From positions 186,001 to 250,000 of the forward strand of contig NZ_JBFEFI010000005.1 of assembly GCF_040717535.1 (NCBI RefSeq): DNA of 64,000 bases, written 5' to 3'. The first letter of the stretch is position 1; every line of letters begins with the position of its first letter. The translations under genes and the position numbers were made by a program. The notes under the pieces are model-generated. The model saw only the letters and a program-made list of their open reading frames with translations. It did no database searches and was not told the DNA's origin. The DNA comes from Thalassoglobus sp. JC818. GTDB lineage: Bacteria > Planctomycetota > Planctomycetia > Planctomycetales > Planctomycetaceae. Positions 46,178 through 56,892 of this stretch are shown here, piece by piece.

Positions 46178-46475
46178 GGCGTGTCTTTTACTGCTTTCTC
46201 ATCACGTCGAGAGATGTCATCTCGGGATATTTCCGTTATCGGCGTAGCGCGGCGTGTCCATGATGGCAGACAATCGAGGGCGTACAAGTCTACCATTCGA
46301 TTTTCTCAACGTTCCGTCAAACTGACTCCGGACTTGCGTGCGGGTCAACTCAAGTTCGATGAGAACCGCCCAAACACGAAAGATACGTCTCTTGCCGAGA
46401 TCGCATCTCCGCGGAAAGTCACGGTCACGCCAGCATTGACTGTCCGTTTCTTGGAAATCTGATCCCTAACGGACG
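46178..46475. other. Spacer between citrate synthase and NadA genes
   Basis: 298 bases with no gene. A 7-bp inverted repeat, gtccgtt/aacggac, near 46442-46474 lies just past the nadA stop and could help end transcription, though it has no T run. Confidence 0.35.
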
Positions 46476-47480
46476 TTACTGCAAAAGACTCCGTGTCACG
46501 ACTTCCCGAGCTTTATCGAAGTAAGGCTGCCATTCGATTTCGGGTTTCCCTCGTTTGAGACAGTCTCGCACTTTCGCCAGAGTGTTGCGTGCCATATGTG
46601 GGCAGCGATTGCAGGCGCAAGTCTCTCCGGTGTCGGTCATGATCCCCGGAACTGGAATGAACTCATGCTGCGGAGCTGCATTCTCAAGGGGATAAATCAT
46701 GTTGGCTTCGGTCGCGACGAGGAATTTCGTCGGCTCCTGAATGGAGGCGCAGTGCTGCTTCATCCGTTCAGTTCCACCAATGAAGTCTGCGACTTCGAGA
46801 ATGTTTTGGGGACATTCTGGATGTGCGATGACGACTGAGCCAGGTGTGTTTTTCTTGGCGCGAATGAGATCCTGCAAGCTGAAGACTTCGTGAACCATGC
46901 ACGAGCCAGGCCACAGAATCATCTCTCGTCCGGTCACTTCAACCAGATAACGTCCGAGATGCTGGTCGGGGACGAACAGAATTTCCTTGTCTTTCGGAAC
47001 TCGTTCTTCGACGACTTCGCGAGCGTTGCCGCTGGTGACGATCCAGTCGCAGAGGCTCTTGACTGCTGCTGAGGTGTTGATGTACGCGACAGTCTGGAAG
47101 TCACGTCCTTCTTCTCTCAGCTTTTTCTGATAAGCAGCCAACTGATCGGCAGGACAACTGTCAGAAAGCGAACATCCCGCCTGAAGATCAGGCAGCAGCA
47201 CGGTCTTCGACGGATTCAGCATCTTCGCTGTTTCCGCCATAAAGTGGACTCCAGAGAACACAATCGTCGAAGTCTCAACCCGGGCAGCATCGCGTGCAAG
47301 TTGTAATGAATCGCCGGTGAAATCGGCCACGTCCTGGATTTCTCCATCGACGTAATAGTGTGCCAAGATTGTGGCGTCTTTCGCCTTCTTCAAACGGTCA
47401 ATTTCATCCATCAGATCCAACGGGTCTTCGTAGATCCCGGCTGGCTCATCCACAATCGGCATTAAGTTGTTGTCTCGCAT
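46476..47480 (-). CDS. nadA: Quinolinate synthase NadA
   Basis: Quinolinate synthase makes quinolinate from iminoaspartate and dihydroxyacetone phosphate for NAD synthesis, using a [4Fe-4S] cluster. The 334-residue protein shows [20 protein letters not shown] near the start, the cluster-ligand candidates Cys103 (AGCSLSDSC), Cys223 (HPECPQN) and the CxCxxC at 288-293 (CACNRCPHM), and [15 protein letters not shown] chose the ATG at 47480 because the strong ribosome binding site GGAGG sits 5 bases upstream. Upstream starts lack one. No nadB or nadC lies nearby. Confidence 0.97.
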   Translation of the reverse strand: MRDNNLMPIVDEPAGIYEDPLDLMDEIDRLKKAKDATILAHYYVDGEIQDVADFTGDSLQLARDAARVETSTIVFSGVHFMAETAKMLNPSKTVLLPDLQAGCSLSDSCPADQLAAYQKKLREEGRDFQTVAYINTSAAVKSLCDWIVTSGNAREVVEERVPKDKEILFVPDQHLGRYLVEVTGREMILWPGSCMVHEVFSLQDLIRAKKNTPGSVVIAHPECPQNILEVADFIGGTERMKQHCASIQEPTKFLVATEANMIYPLENAAPQHEFIPVPGIMTDTGETCACNRCPHMARNTLAKVRDCLKRGKPEIEWQPYFDKAREVVTRSLLQ

Positions 47481-47608
47481 ATTTTCCTCCAGCCCCATTA
47501 TAGCTTCGCCGCTCTGCAGGTCACGAGTGCGGGACGAATTCACCGTTCGATTCGGAAATTCATCGCGTCAGCGGACGCAGAGCGGCAAGTGATGAGCTTT
47601 AGAATGGC

Positions 47609-47655
47609 TGCATGAAGAGACACGAGCGAGTGCATCGGAAAGAGTACGATGCTCG
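47609..47655 (+). repeat. Dispersed ~47-bp repeat, copy C
   Basis: A more diverged copy (gaagagacacgagcgagtgc, then cggaaagagtacgatgctcg) of the repeats at 13675-13721 and 42111-42157, sharing the gcgagt, ggaaagag and tgctc blocks. It lies between nadA and the TPR lipoprotein gene. Confidence 0.4.
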
Positions 47656-47694
47656 AAAAGTCATCGCGTCAACGCGGAACGACCGAAAGGACGC

Positions 47695-48453
47695 TTATTC
47701 CCTGGATTCCGATTCCGCATGGACGAGTTGGATCGGAGAACTTTCCTTCTCCGTCGGTGATCGCTGGGCCAATTGCGTTTGGAGCTCAAGAACCTGAACA
47801 ATCCCTTCTGCGGCGTTTGTCAACTTGGGATTCACCGTGAGAGCACTGTTGTAGCGGGCAAGTGCGAGGTCGGTTTCTCCACGCTGGGCATGGATGTATG
47901 CGATGTTCGAGTTGGCCTCTGCGTCCGTCATCACGCTCTTGTAGAGAGCGTATGCTTCGCTGATTCGTCCCTGAGATCCAACTGCGAGGGCGAGATTGTT
48001 GACAGCCCGTTCATCTTCCGGATGAATGTTGAGAGCTTCTCGAAGAAATTCTTCGGCCAGCACAAACTCTCCCGACAAAAGATAGGCATAACCGAGATCA
48101 GTTTTCACTTCGTGATTGCGGAGGGTCATGGAATCAGCTTCCAGCAAGTAGGTGATTCCCTCCTCGATTTCGCCAGTTCGAACGAGTGTGACTCCGAGTC
48201 GATGAGCGATCGATGAGTCTTCAGAATTCGACACGTAGAGTTCCCGATAGATATCGAGAGCGGAGAGTAAATCGTCGTCGGACTCTTTCGCACGGGCGAT
48301 ACTGAACTTGAGATTCGACTCCGTAGACATCGTCCGGTCGTGCGGTGGTGCAGTCACCACACTGTTCGAATTCAGCGAGCACCCAGTCCCGAATGAAATC
48401 AGCATCGCGTACGCGATCAGCAGACGACAGGTCGAAAGTTTTGGAAGGAACAT
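47695..48453 (-). CDS. TPR lipoprotein, TadD-like (module B)
   Basis: A 252-residue lipoprotein with a signal peptide ending in lipobox SFGTGC and about four TPR repeats (about 55-215, for example AYLLSGEFVLAEEFLREALN and AYIHAQRGETDLALARYNSA). It resembles TadD, the TPR lipoprotein of Tad pilus loci that helps place the secretin. It lies directly downstream of the Gly-rich lipoprotein and the secretin of module B, all on minus, which supports that reading. The start at 48453 is set by GTGAG-like bases upstream and the best signal; an ATG at 48474 is an alternative. Confidence 0.82.
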   Translation of the reverse strand: MFLPKLSTCRLLIAYAMLISFGTGCSLNSNSVVTAPPHDRTMSTESNLKFSIARAKESDDDLLSALDIYRELYVSNSEDSSIAHRLGVTLVRTGEIEEGITYLLEADSMTLRNHEVKTDLGYAYLLSGEFVLAEEFLREALNIHPEDERAVNNLALAVGSQGRISEAYALYKSVMTDAEANSNIAYIHAQRGETDLALARYNSALTVNPKLTNAAEGIVQVLELQTQLAQRSPTEKESSPIQLVHAESESRE

Positions 48454-48607
48454 GGAGGGCTCACCATTGTTCATCGTTGGCCGAATTCTCACAGATGTGA
48501 TCCTGGAAGCTGTATCAATTCAATCTCTGACTGATTGAGTGTGGAAGTAGGTGACCACTGAAATTGGCCGTGCGTTGACTGAAGATGTGATGAGGCTAAA
48601 TGCCCAA

Positions 48608-49186
48608 CTAAAATCCTCCGATTCCTCCGGAGAAACCTCCTCCGTACGCATTGCCGTATCCGCCACCAAATCCAGATTGTGAGCTCATGCCTCTCGCATA
48701 GGCTCGTTGAGCTTGTGGTCCTGTGAATCCGGGTGTCAGTGCCGGACCGACGACAACTCTGTTCTCTGCTTCGTACATCCCCATCGCTGCGAGTGCATCC
48801 ACGATCAGTTGGCGTCGCTGTTCGTCGAGTTCGCGGTTGTTGTTCACTGGATAGCGGAACTCAGTCTCCGGATCGATGCTCATTGAACTGCGTTCGACGA
48901 TGATCGGATATGGCGTCGACTCGATGCGGGCAGCGATCTGTTTGACGTGATCTTTTCCCGCAAGATTCAATTCAATGCCGTTCCCGTTCCACTCATGTTC
49001 GTAGATGACGAAGTCCGAAGCTTCGGCGTTCGATTCCTGCTGTTGCCAGACTGGATCGGTCAAGGTTCCGAGAGGATGCGGCGTGATGTCGCCCATGTCA
49101 GCACATTTCTCACATGACGTGCATCCCGCGAGCATGCCGGTGGTTGTCAGAATGGCTGCAAATGTTCGAATTCGCATTGTGCTCAT
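48608..49186 (-). CDS. Gly-rich lipoprotein with CpaD-like domain (module B)
   Basis: A 192-residue lipoprotein with lipobox MLAGC followed by TSCEKC. The mature domain (about 75-155) reads GIELNLAGKDHVKQIAARI, then YPIIVERSSMSIDPE and RVVVGPALTPGFTGPQAQRAY, and the tail is GGGYGNAYGGGFSGGIGGF. The domain and tail match the lipoprotein at 17320-18138, but this copy lacks the long Cys-rich insert. It lies between the secretin and the TPR gene. As in module A, a CpaD-like role is inferred from position and the OmpA-type fold. GAGGA lies upstream of the ATG at 49186. Confidence 0.8.
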   Translation of the reverse strand: MSTMRIRTFAAILTTTGMLAGCTSCEKCADMGDITPHPLGTLTDPVWQQQESNAEASDFVIYEHEWNGNGIELNLAGKDHVKQIAARIESTPYPIIVERSSMSIDPETEFRYPVNNNRELDEQRRQLIVDALAAMGMYEAENRVVVGPALTPGFTGPQAQRAYARGMSSQSGFGGGYGNAYGGGFSGGIGGF

Positions 49187-49329
49187 GGTTTTGAAGTTCC
49201 TCAGATGAGAAGCACGCCATCGAGAGTGAGAGAGTGTTGTTGTTCCCTGTGCACTCGTCTGGACTGCTGGGCACGATTTTCGTTCTGCTGGCTCGTGCGA
49301 ATTCGTAAAGGCTCTTTTCGAAAAGTGTT

Positions 49330-50907
49330 CTACTGACTGAATCCGTGCGCCCCGTTCAGGAAGTACTTCGACGACTGATGATGCTTCTCACATTCGAAGT
49401 ATCCGCAACGTTTCATGCGGCTCTTGTAGAGGGGCCAAACCGTGCTTCTGTGGAAACTCTCATTACGACCTTCAAGATCTCCAAAGAAGAAGAAGTCGAG
49501 GTCATTAGGTTCCGTCACTTCCATTCCAGGAAGAATTTGTGGTGCTTGATCCGGTTCGAGCGGATGGACGAGTTCTGGTGAAACGAGAATCAACAGTTCC
49601 GTCTCATCACGTGAGACGGATTTCGATTCAGTGATGATATTGAGACCGGGGATTTCACCCAGAAACGGCAGACGTGTTGACTCAGCACTTTGTTGTTCCT
49701 GGATCAAACCAGCGATGGCCAGCGTCTGTCCTTCTCGAAGATCAACGACTGTACTCGTCGAGCGCGTATCAACTCCTGGAATCCCCTGCACCGAATTCGA
49801 CTTATTCAATGTCGAGAATGACGGAGCGACGCGAAGGCGGATGCGGTCCTTGTCCAACACTGTCGGTGTGAAGTCGACCGACGTTCCAAACCCTCGAAAA
49901 CTTGTCGTCGCTGCTTGAGCTCCACCCACTCCGACGACGGTCGGAACGGCGAATTCGCCCCCGGACAGAAACGTTGCCGACTCACCACTGAGGACAACCA
50001 GATTCGGTTCCGACAGGATTTTCGCGTTGCCGTTGGTGACAAGTGCTTTCAATACAACTTCGAAACTTCCATCAGAGAATGTTCCGGTCGACAACACATT
50101 ACCGCCGCCAGAGAGAATGCTGGAGAACATGAATTCTTTGATATCGAATCCGATGTCGGCTCCCAGTTCTCTGCCTGCGGATCGCTGCAATTCCGCGATG
50201 CGGACCTTCAACATCACCTGCTTTTCTCCGGGAACTTCCAGCAGATTCACAAGCCGAACTTCCGGCAGATAAGATGCATCCGGAAACGGCTGAGCAGCGG
50301 TTGTCGTTGAGAGAAGTGTGTCGACCTGACCGTTGGTTGCATTGCCGGCATTTTCGCCAATAACAGCGAGGATCTGGACAGCTTCCTGTTCATCACGAGC
50401 CTGACCGCGAATGATCAATTTGTCTGCGATCGGTATAAGTTGGACTCTGCTGTCCGGAAACATCTCGTTGATCATCGACTGCAGCTCGTGATATTCAAGC
50501 CGTCGTTGACGATCGACTCCGTCGTCTTTCACAACTGTGACCAGCATGCTGAGCAGCGTTGGGTCGAGTTCATCTCCCAGCCACAATGTGACGGTCGTGC
50601 TGCCAGTCTCTTTTCCGATGATCTCAATTTCTCGTGAGCCGAACGCCACGAATTCTAGAATGGTTGGATCAGCGACCGCTGCGCGAAAGATATCTTTCTT
50701 CATCCGCAGGATCTTTGATCGACGCTTGCTGACTTCCAGTTCAACTTCAGCACTCACGACCTCTTCCACAAGGGAAGAAACCTTCGTCTGAACCGGTTGC
50801 GCAGCAAGTTGCCCTTGGCCCCAGAATCCGACAATCACAGCGACCGCAATCGCAATGATACGAATGATCGGAAGCGGACGCGCAGAATGTTCGAATTCTC
50901 TCCTCAT
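49330..50907 (-). CDS. CpaC/RcpA-like secretin (module B)
   Basis: A 525-residue outer-membrane secretin paralogous to the one at 18379-20214. The N-terminal pilus domain (about 50-135) contains KRRSKILRMKKDIFRAAVAD and VAFGSREIEIIGKETGSTTV. The barrel region shares FLSGGEFAVPTVVG and TSFRGFGTS with its paralogue, and VDLREGQTLAIAGLI matches its REGQT strand. It ends in an odd tail: FFFFGDLEGRN, then a basic Cys-containing segment (KRCGYFECEKHH). The start at 50907 places the signal peptide after a short polar stretch; a GTG at 50934 is possible. The two lipoprotein genes follow on the same strand. Confidence 0.92.
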   Translation of the reverse strand: MRREFEHSARPLPIIRIIAIAVAVIVGFWGQGQLAAQPVQTKVSSLVEEVVSAEVELEVSKRRSKILRMKKDIFRAAVADPTILEFVAFGSREIEIIGKETGSTTVTLWLGDELDPTLLSMLVTVVKDDGVDRQRRLEYHELQSMINEMFPDSRVQLIPIADKLIIRGQARDEQEAVQILAVIGENAGNATNGQVDTLLSTTTAAQPFPDASYLPEVRLVNLLEVPGEKQVMLKVRIAELQRSAGRELGADIGFDIKEFMFSSILSGGGNVLSTGTFSDGSFEVVLKALVTNGNAKILSEPNLVVLSGESATFLSGGEFAVPTVVGVGGAQAATTSFRGFGTSVDFTPTVLDKDRIRLRVAPSFSTLNKSNSVQGIPGVDTRSTSTVVDLREGQTLAIAGLIQEQQSAESTRLPFLGEIPGLNIITESKSVSRDETELLILVSPELVHPLEPDQAPQILPGMEVTEPNDLDFFFFGDLEGRNESFHRSTVWPLYKSRMKRCGYFECEKHHQSSKYFLNGAHGFSQ

Positions 50908-50991
50908 GGATCCATCCACTAGTCGTTCGTCCACTTCGTCTCAATCTTCATAGAAGTTCACACATCCGGCGCACTTCTGCGTCCATAGTAG

Positions 50992-51006
50992 TTTTCGACA
51001 CGAAAA
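50992..51006. promoter_or_regulatory. Short dyad upstream of secretin B
   Basis: ttttcg and cgaaaa are perfect complements around 3 bases, about 85 bases upstream of the secretin start. It is a possible operator. Confidence 0.25.
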
Positions 51007-51283
51007 TGAGTGATTCGACATCATGTTTGCCGGGCAGATCGAAAATAATCGCTATTACCGGAAAAGTTTAACACGCTCGAAAGCCGTGGCGTCAAACTCG
51101 AACGTTCCGTAAAACCAATGAGAGTCGAGACTAATGAATCAAGCACTCAAAACTTGGGCGTGTTACAGTGGAGACCGTCTTCGGCGGCAGCCCGCTGTTC
51201 AAAAGACGAGTCAACAGGGATTTCGGATGCATACGTAAGAGTGAAATTCCCCATATTCTCAATTCGTGGCTTTCGGTCGGAGT

Positions 51284-51309
51284 TTGACAAGGTGTCGCGA
51301 TCTCGACAC
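51284..51309. promoter_or_regulatory. TTGACA plus near-palindrome upstream of sigma gene
   Basis: A consensus -35 hexamer ttgaca (51284-51289) is followed by gtgtcgcgatctcgacac (51292-51309), a dyad with 6-base arms gtgtcg/cgacac. No good -10 is visible at 17 bases. It may be an operator controlling the sigma operon. Confidence 0.3.
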
Positions 51310-51373
51310 AAATCGTTAGAATTTGTCAGAAAAGCGTCAGAACTATCTCTCCAGCGGCAACCATTTAGGAGAC

Positions 51374-51943
51374 ATGATCGAGGTGGCAGAGAAGATTGCG
51401 GCAACTCAATCAAGCGATACTCAGGACTTATTCTGGATCCGGTTACTGGAAGAGAATGAGAACTGGATTCGTGGAGTGTTACGCAATCGACTTCATTCCA
51501 CCGAAGAAGTCGATGATGTCTTTCAGGAGGTCAGTGTCGCTGTCAGCCGCCGAGACTTGCGTCCCTCGGATTTGACGAAAGCACGCTCCTGGCTGTACCG
51601 CGTCGCGATTCGGCAGGTTTTGCAGTATCGAAGGAAGTCGGGACGTTACAGACGCCTGGTTGAAAACAATCAGGCACTCACTCCCCGATCGAACTTCGCT
51701 GTGGAAGATGACCCGCTCGCGTTTCTCGTGAGAACAGAACGCGCCGAAGTTCTTCGACAGGCACTGGCCGATCTCGGCGAACTCGACCGTGAGATCCTGC
51801 ATTTGAAGTACGTGGAAAACTGGACTTATCAGGATTTGTCAGAAAACCTGGGAGTCTCGAAGAATACAATTGAGCATCGACTTGTTCGGTCCAAAAAACG
51901 ATTAAGGAGTCTCCTTGCTCAGTACTCTGAGGAAGATGTCTGA
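51374..51943 (+). CDS. ECF RNA polymerase sigma factor
   Basis: A 189-residue sigma factor of the ECF class. Region 2 is in LLEENENWIRGVLRNRLHST, then EEVDDVFQEVSVAV and the KARSWLYRVAIRQVLQYRRK helix. Region 4 is in LGELDREILHLKYVENWTYQ, then DLSENLGVSKNTIEHRLVRS with its helix-turn-helix. AGGAG is close to the ATG at 51374 (only two bases), so a GTG at 51383, 11 bases away, is an alternative. It overlaps the next gene at TGATG, so the two are translationally coupled. It should direct polymerase to its own operon and other genes. Confidence 0.92.
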   Translation: MIEVAEKIAATQSSDTQDLFWIRLLEENENWIRGVLRNRLHSTEEVDDVFQEVSVAVSRRDLRPSDLTKARSWLYRVAIRQVLQYRRKSGRYRRLVENNQALTPRSNFAVEDDPLAFLVRTERAEVLRQALADLGELDREILHLKYVENWTYQDLSENLGVSKNTIEHRLVRSKKRLRSLLAQYSEEDV

Positions 51944-52743
51944 TGATGATTGATGATGTAGTAATTCAACGCTGTCTGGATGGCGAGCTCAGCGAGCCGG
52001 AGCAAATTGAACTGATCCGTCAGTTGGATTCGGAACCGAATCAGTCAGGCTGGAGAAAGCTGGCAATTGAGTATCTGGAGAACCAGCTGTTCCGCACCGC
52101 TCTGCAACATCGAGCCGAACAGCCCATTGCCAAAGTCGCAACAGTTCCCGCACCGGAAATCAGCCCGGAAGCGACGTCTATTTCGCCGTCGACTGCCCCC
52201 CCCAAGGTCAACTCTTCCGACCAGAGTCGAAGTAGCACTCCCGGGTTGCATCGAATTCTTCCGCTTGTCGCAGCGAGTTTGATGATCGGCCTGTTCTCCG
52301 GTGGCTTCGGTGTTCACCTCGCTTCCAATTCGTCATCGACTCCACCTGCCGATCCGTCTCAGATGGCGGGAACGTTTGATCTTGGAGCGATCAAGGATGG
52401 GATCGAATCAGGAGCCATCGCTGTGGGGACCGGGCATCCGCTTGGAAACGGAGGATGGGGCCTCAATCAGTCGGCGGGTAGAAACGAACTTCCTCCGGGT
52501 CATGCTCCGAGTGGAGTTCCCAATTTCACGCACCTTGTCGGAAACCGAAACGAACCGCCACCGAGCCGCTCACTCGTTCCATTCACGAGTCAGGATGTCC
52601 CATTAGACTGGCGTGAACAAATGGAAAGAAGCGGGTACGAGCTGAAGAGAACCCCGCAGCGGTCGTTCCGCGTGAATCTAGGGAATGGTCGTCAAGCGAT
52701 CATTCCGGGACACAATGTTCAGGTCGTCCCGGCCGTTCAATAA
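51943..52743 (+). CDS. Putative membrane anti-sigma factor
   Basis: A 266-residue protein with a short acidic cytoplasmic domain (VIQRCLDGELSEPEQIELIR) of the zinc-less anti-sigma type, a Pro/Ser-rich linker, one membrane helix (about 104-127, ILPLVAASLMIGLFSGGFGV) and a Gly/Asn/Pro-rich periplasmic part. The coupling with the ECF sigma gene and the topology support an anti-sigma role. It lacks the HxxxCxxC zinc motif of classical ZAS domains. The periplasmic region ends with WREQMERSGYELKRTPQRSF, which may sense a ligand or protease. It starts within the sigma stop. Confidence 0.75.
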   Translation: MMIDDVVIQRCLDGELSEPEQIELIRQLDSEPNQSGWRKLAIEYLENQLFRTALQHRAEQPIAKVATVPAPEISPEATSISPSTAPPKVNSSDQSRSSTPGLHRILPLVAASLMIGLFSGGFGVHLASNSSSTPPADPSQMAGTFDLGAIKDGIESGAIAVGTGHPLGNGGWGLNQSAGRNELPPGHAPSGVPNFTHLVGNRNEPPPSRSLVPFTSQDVPLDWREQMERSGYELKRTPQRSFRVNLGNGRQAIIPGHNVQVVPAVQ

Positions 52744-52887
52744 ACCATCACAGCACAGACAAGGCCGCGCAATTCTGAAAACTGAGTGTGAAGTCGGGAG
52801 TGTTTCCGCTAAACATTGCACGACCGAACAAGACTCAAATGAACAGCTCTAAATGCTGATGATCGCTCATGAGAGGAGATTCGACAG

Positions 52888-53799
52888 ATGCTAACAACAC
52901 AAAAGAGATGGAGTCAGACTAGTCTGATGTTAGCTCTGTTTGCATCGGTCCCACTCCTTTGGAGCGGTGGCAAAGCTGCGCATCTCAAAGCCGATCAACC
53001 TGCTGAAACAGATTCCTCAGAAACGGCTTCCGATCCGGCCGCACTATCTGAGGTCCCGGAAAACATTCGTGAGATCCTGATCTTCGATTCTTTCGGACGG
53101 CCTCGCTTATTCAGGATGGAGGGAGGTCGACCTGTCGAACTTCCGCCACCAGGAGCTGCGATTCCATTTCAGAATATGGAACAGGCAGTTGATCAAAACC
53201 GGATTGTGATCGGAGCTGTCCTGAAACCTCTCCCTGAGGGACTTCATGGGCTGCTGGGAATCGAAGAGGGTGTCGGGTTCTTGATCATTCACGTACTCGA
53301 AGATGGTCCGGCTGCTCAGGCGGGAATCCTCGAACACGACCTTCTTCTTGAACTGGACAGCACGCCAATTCGCTCGATTCCCGAATTCCGGGAGATCATC
53401 GAGAGATTCCACGATCGCGAGATGGACGTCAAAGTTCGTCGCAAACAGGAAGTCTTGAATCTCAAAGTCCGCCCGGTCACATGGTCACAAATCGAGGCTG
53501 ACGATCTCCAGCGGATGGAACAGGAAGTACCCCCGGAGATGGAAATTCCCGGATTCGCATTTCCGGACGGTTCGAATCTGTTGAGCATTCAAAGTGCCGA
53601 CGAAATCGAGACGAACGCTCCCCCATCGGATCATTCGAAACATGACGTCAGCGCGAGCGCCGCTGCCGAGATTCATCAAGCTTGTGAAGAACTTCGAGCA
53701 GAACGGGCACAGGTTCAGGAACTGCTCGATCAACTCCGAACTGCCATCAAACATCTTGAGATGAAGCAGGCACTTCAGAAGTCAAACGACTCTGAGTAA
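52888..53799 (+). CDS. Exported PDZ-domain protein without protease domain
   Basis: A 303-residue exported protein. The signal peptide (MLTTQKRWSQTSLMLALFAS) is followed by an acidic spacer, a PDZ domain (about 105-195, VLKPLPEGLHGLLGIEEGVG, then LEDGPAAQAGILEHDLLLEL) and a C-terminal coiled coil (about 255-295, EIHQACEELRAERAQVQELL). No serine-protease domain like that of DegS/HtrA is present. It lies third after the sigma and anti-sigma genes, 144 bases on. I infer that it helps bind or sense misfolded outer-membrane proteins or the anti-sigma, or acts on a separate protease. GAGGAGA lies upstream. Confidence 0.85.
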   Translation: MLTTQKRWSQTSLMLALFASVPLLWSGGKAAHLKADQPAETDSSETASDPAALSEVPENIREILIFDSFGRPRLFRMEGGRPVELPPPGAAIPFQNMEQAVDQNRIVIGAVLKPLPEGLHGLLGIEEGVGFLIIHVLEDGPAAQAGILEHDLLLELDSTPIRSIPEFREIIERFHDREMDVKVRRKQEVLNLKVRPVTWSQIEADDLQRMEQEVPPEMEIPGFAFPDGSNLLSIQSADEIETNAPPSDHSKHDVSASAAAEIHQACEELRAERAQVQELLDQLRTAIKHLEMKQALQKSNDSE

Positions 53800-53956
53800 G
53801 TTTGTTGAGCACCCTCTTCTCGAAATGCTGACGTGGTTAAAGCACACGAGCAAATCAATCTGCTCAGCCGATTCTTGCTTGTGATTCCGACGGAACAACT
53901 ACGAACAGAAATTTCGATGTGCTGAACCGTCGGTTTCTCAAGCTCTCAGCTGCTCG

Positions 53957-55447
<1,491 letters not shown>

Positions 55448-55749
55448 ATCTATTTTTTCCTGAACGGACGGCGAGTTTCACATCAACGATTCGTTATCCT
55501 ATCTCTTGTCTTCAAGCTTGTCGAATCAAGCAAATCCGACCAACGACGAGTTGAAGTTGTCACTCCCATTGATAGTGTGATCATCCACAGAGAAGAGATT
55601 CGGTGCTCAGAATTCAGTACTGCTTTGAAGTCATTTCATGGAGAGGGTAAGCTGAGACATTGGAGTTGAGTGGTGGCCAGGCTGATCGTTGTCACATCAC
55701 TTCACATGCGTAGGAGCCCTTTCCATTCTGCGATAGACAAGAGCACCTC
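55448..55749. other. Gene-free spacer between divergent genes
   Basis: 302 bases between the sulfatase and STAS genes. I see no gene or clear motif. Confidence 0.35.
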
Positions 55750-56097
55750 ATGAATGAAGAAACCGCAATTCTTGAAGTTTACTCGGTGGGCCCAACCACT
55801 GTGGTCGGGTTTGGTGGGCGTGACGTTCTTGACACCGTCAACGTCGCTGTCTGTCGTGACGAGATCCTGAAGCTCATCGAAGACGTGCAGTGCGAAGTCC
55901 TCGCGTTCGATTTAACCGGCGTCAAACTTCTTCCAAGTGGCTTGCTCGGCTTACTTGCTTCAATCATGAAGCAAAGCGTCGACGTTCATCTCTATAACCC
56001 TTCACCGGACATTTCTGAAGTTCTGGAAACAACCAAGCTGAACACCATTATGGAAGTTCACTTTGTTGACGTTCCGCTCCCAGAAAACGAGTCGTAA
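55750..56097 (+). CDS. STAS-domain anti-sigma factor antagonist-like protein
   Basis: A 115-residue single STAS domain protein. The core strand VLAFDLTGVKLLPSGLLGLL holds a serine (Ser63) at the position phosphorylated in SpoIIAA/RsbV-type antagonists. The rest of the fold (ILEVYSVGPTTVVGFGGRDV, SVDVHLYNPSPDISEVLETT) fits. Members release sigma factors from anti-sigma kinases or signal in partner-switching modules. No matching RsbW kinase is nearby, though a different ECF sigma operon lies 2.8 kb upstream. The function is assigned by family only. Confidence 0.85.
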   Translation: MNEETAILEVYSVGPTTVVGFGGRDVLDTVNVAVCRDEILKLIEDVQCEVLAFDLTGVKLLPSGLLGLLASIMKQSVDVHLYNPSPDISEVLETTKLNTIMEVHFVDVPLPENES

Positions 56098-56264
56098 TTG
56101 ACGCGGCAGCGGTCCGGTCTGTTTGCTTGATGTTGAAAAACCCAATCTCAACGACTTGGGCTAAAGGTCTATCCGATCGACGGGACATCTCCCGAACTTC
56201 GGCCCGAATGATTTGCTGTTATCCAACCTTAACTGATGAAGTTCTGACAGGAACGAAGACATAC

Positions 56265-56627
56265 ATGCCTCGACTTATTGAATCACCGACTGTCGTTCAA
56301 GCTGCCGGGAACAAACCTAAGCTCATTGAAGAATTCATCGGTCGAGTCAATTCGGGAGACGATTCCATCAGCATCGCTAGAATGAAGTCTCCCGAAGGCT
56401 GGGTTGAGCCGGGACAAACACCGCACTTCCGCGAAATGACGATTGTTCTCTCCGGCGAACTACACATCGAATCGAAGACCGAAACTCTGAAAGTTCAATC
56501 CGGTCAGGCAGTCATCTGCGAACCCGGAGAGTGGGTCCGCTACAGCACTCCCGGAAAAGAAGGCGCTGAATATCTCGCCATCTGCCTGCCAGCATTCTCT
56601 CCGGAGTCCGTACATCGCGACGAGTAA
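56265..56627 (+). CDS. Cupin-domain protein (EutQ-like)
   Basis: A 120-residue single-domain cupin. After an N-terminal strand (RLIESPTVVQAAGNKPKLIE) come the two cupin motifs, HFREMTIVLSGELHIESK and VQSGQAVICEPGEWVRYSTP. The first motif has only one His and a glutamate (HFREMT), which resembles the non-metal or acidic EutQ-type cupins. AGGA lies upstream of the ATG at 56265. The frame runs upstream to 56127, but that part has poor composition. It follows the STAS gene by 168 bases on the same strand. Confidence 0.82.
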   Translation: MPRLIESPTVVQAAGNKPKLIEEFIGRVNSGDDSISIARMKSPEGWVEPGQTPHFREMTIVLSGELHIESKTETLKVQSGQAVICEPGEWVRYSTPGKEGAEYLAICLPAFSPESVHRDE

Positions 56628-56892
56628 TCACGCCGAAAAGATTTATGCTATTAAGTCGTGATACTCAACCCGTCTTCATCGTCTTGTCGTTGCGTGAACT
56701 TGTTTCTGTCGATTTGAATTCATGCCACTCATTGCCAACTTAAGATGAAGATCCGCTGAACTCGCCAAGCGTGTAAAGAAGAAAGATTCATCGACTCTAT
56801 TGACGTCGTTCGGGCTGCAAGTCACCTTCTCTGATCAAAGCGAACACATACGCTCCCGCCTCCCTTCCCTCCGATCACAAGAAGTCGAGAAC

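Larger units (their letters stand above)
50908..51373. other. Regulatory spacer between divergent secretin B and sigma operon
   Basis: 466 bases that should carry the promoters of both operons. It holds a perfect dyad ttttcg-aca-cgaaaa (50992-51006) and a near-palindrome beside a TTGACA (51284-51309). No gene is seen. Confidence 0.45.

Noticed and set aside
45782-46462. 226-codon plus-strand frame over the start of the citrate synthase gene
   Set aside because: Antisense to gltA and its spacer, with no signal or motif.
46442-46474. 7-bp inverted repeat after nadA considered as a terminator
   Set aside because: Short stem, 19-base loop and no T run; not listed as a terminator.
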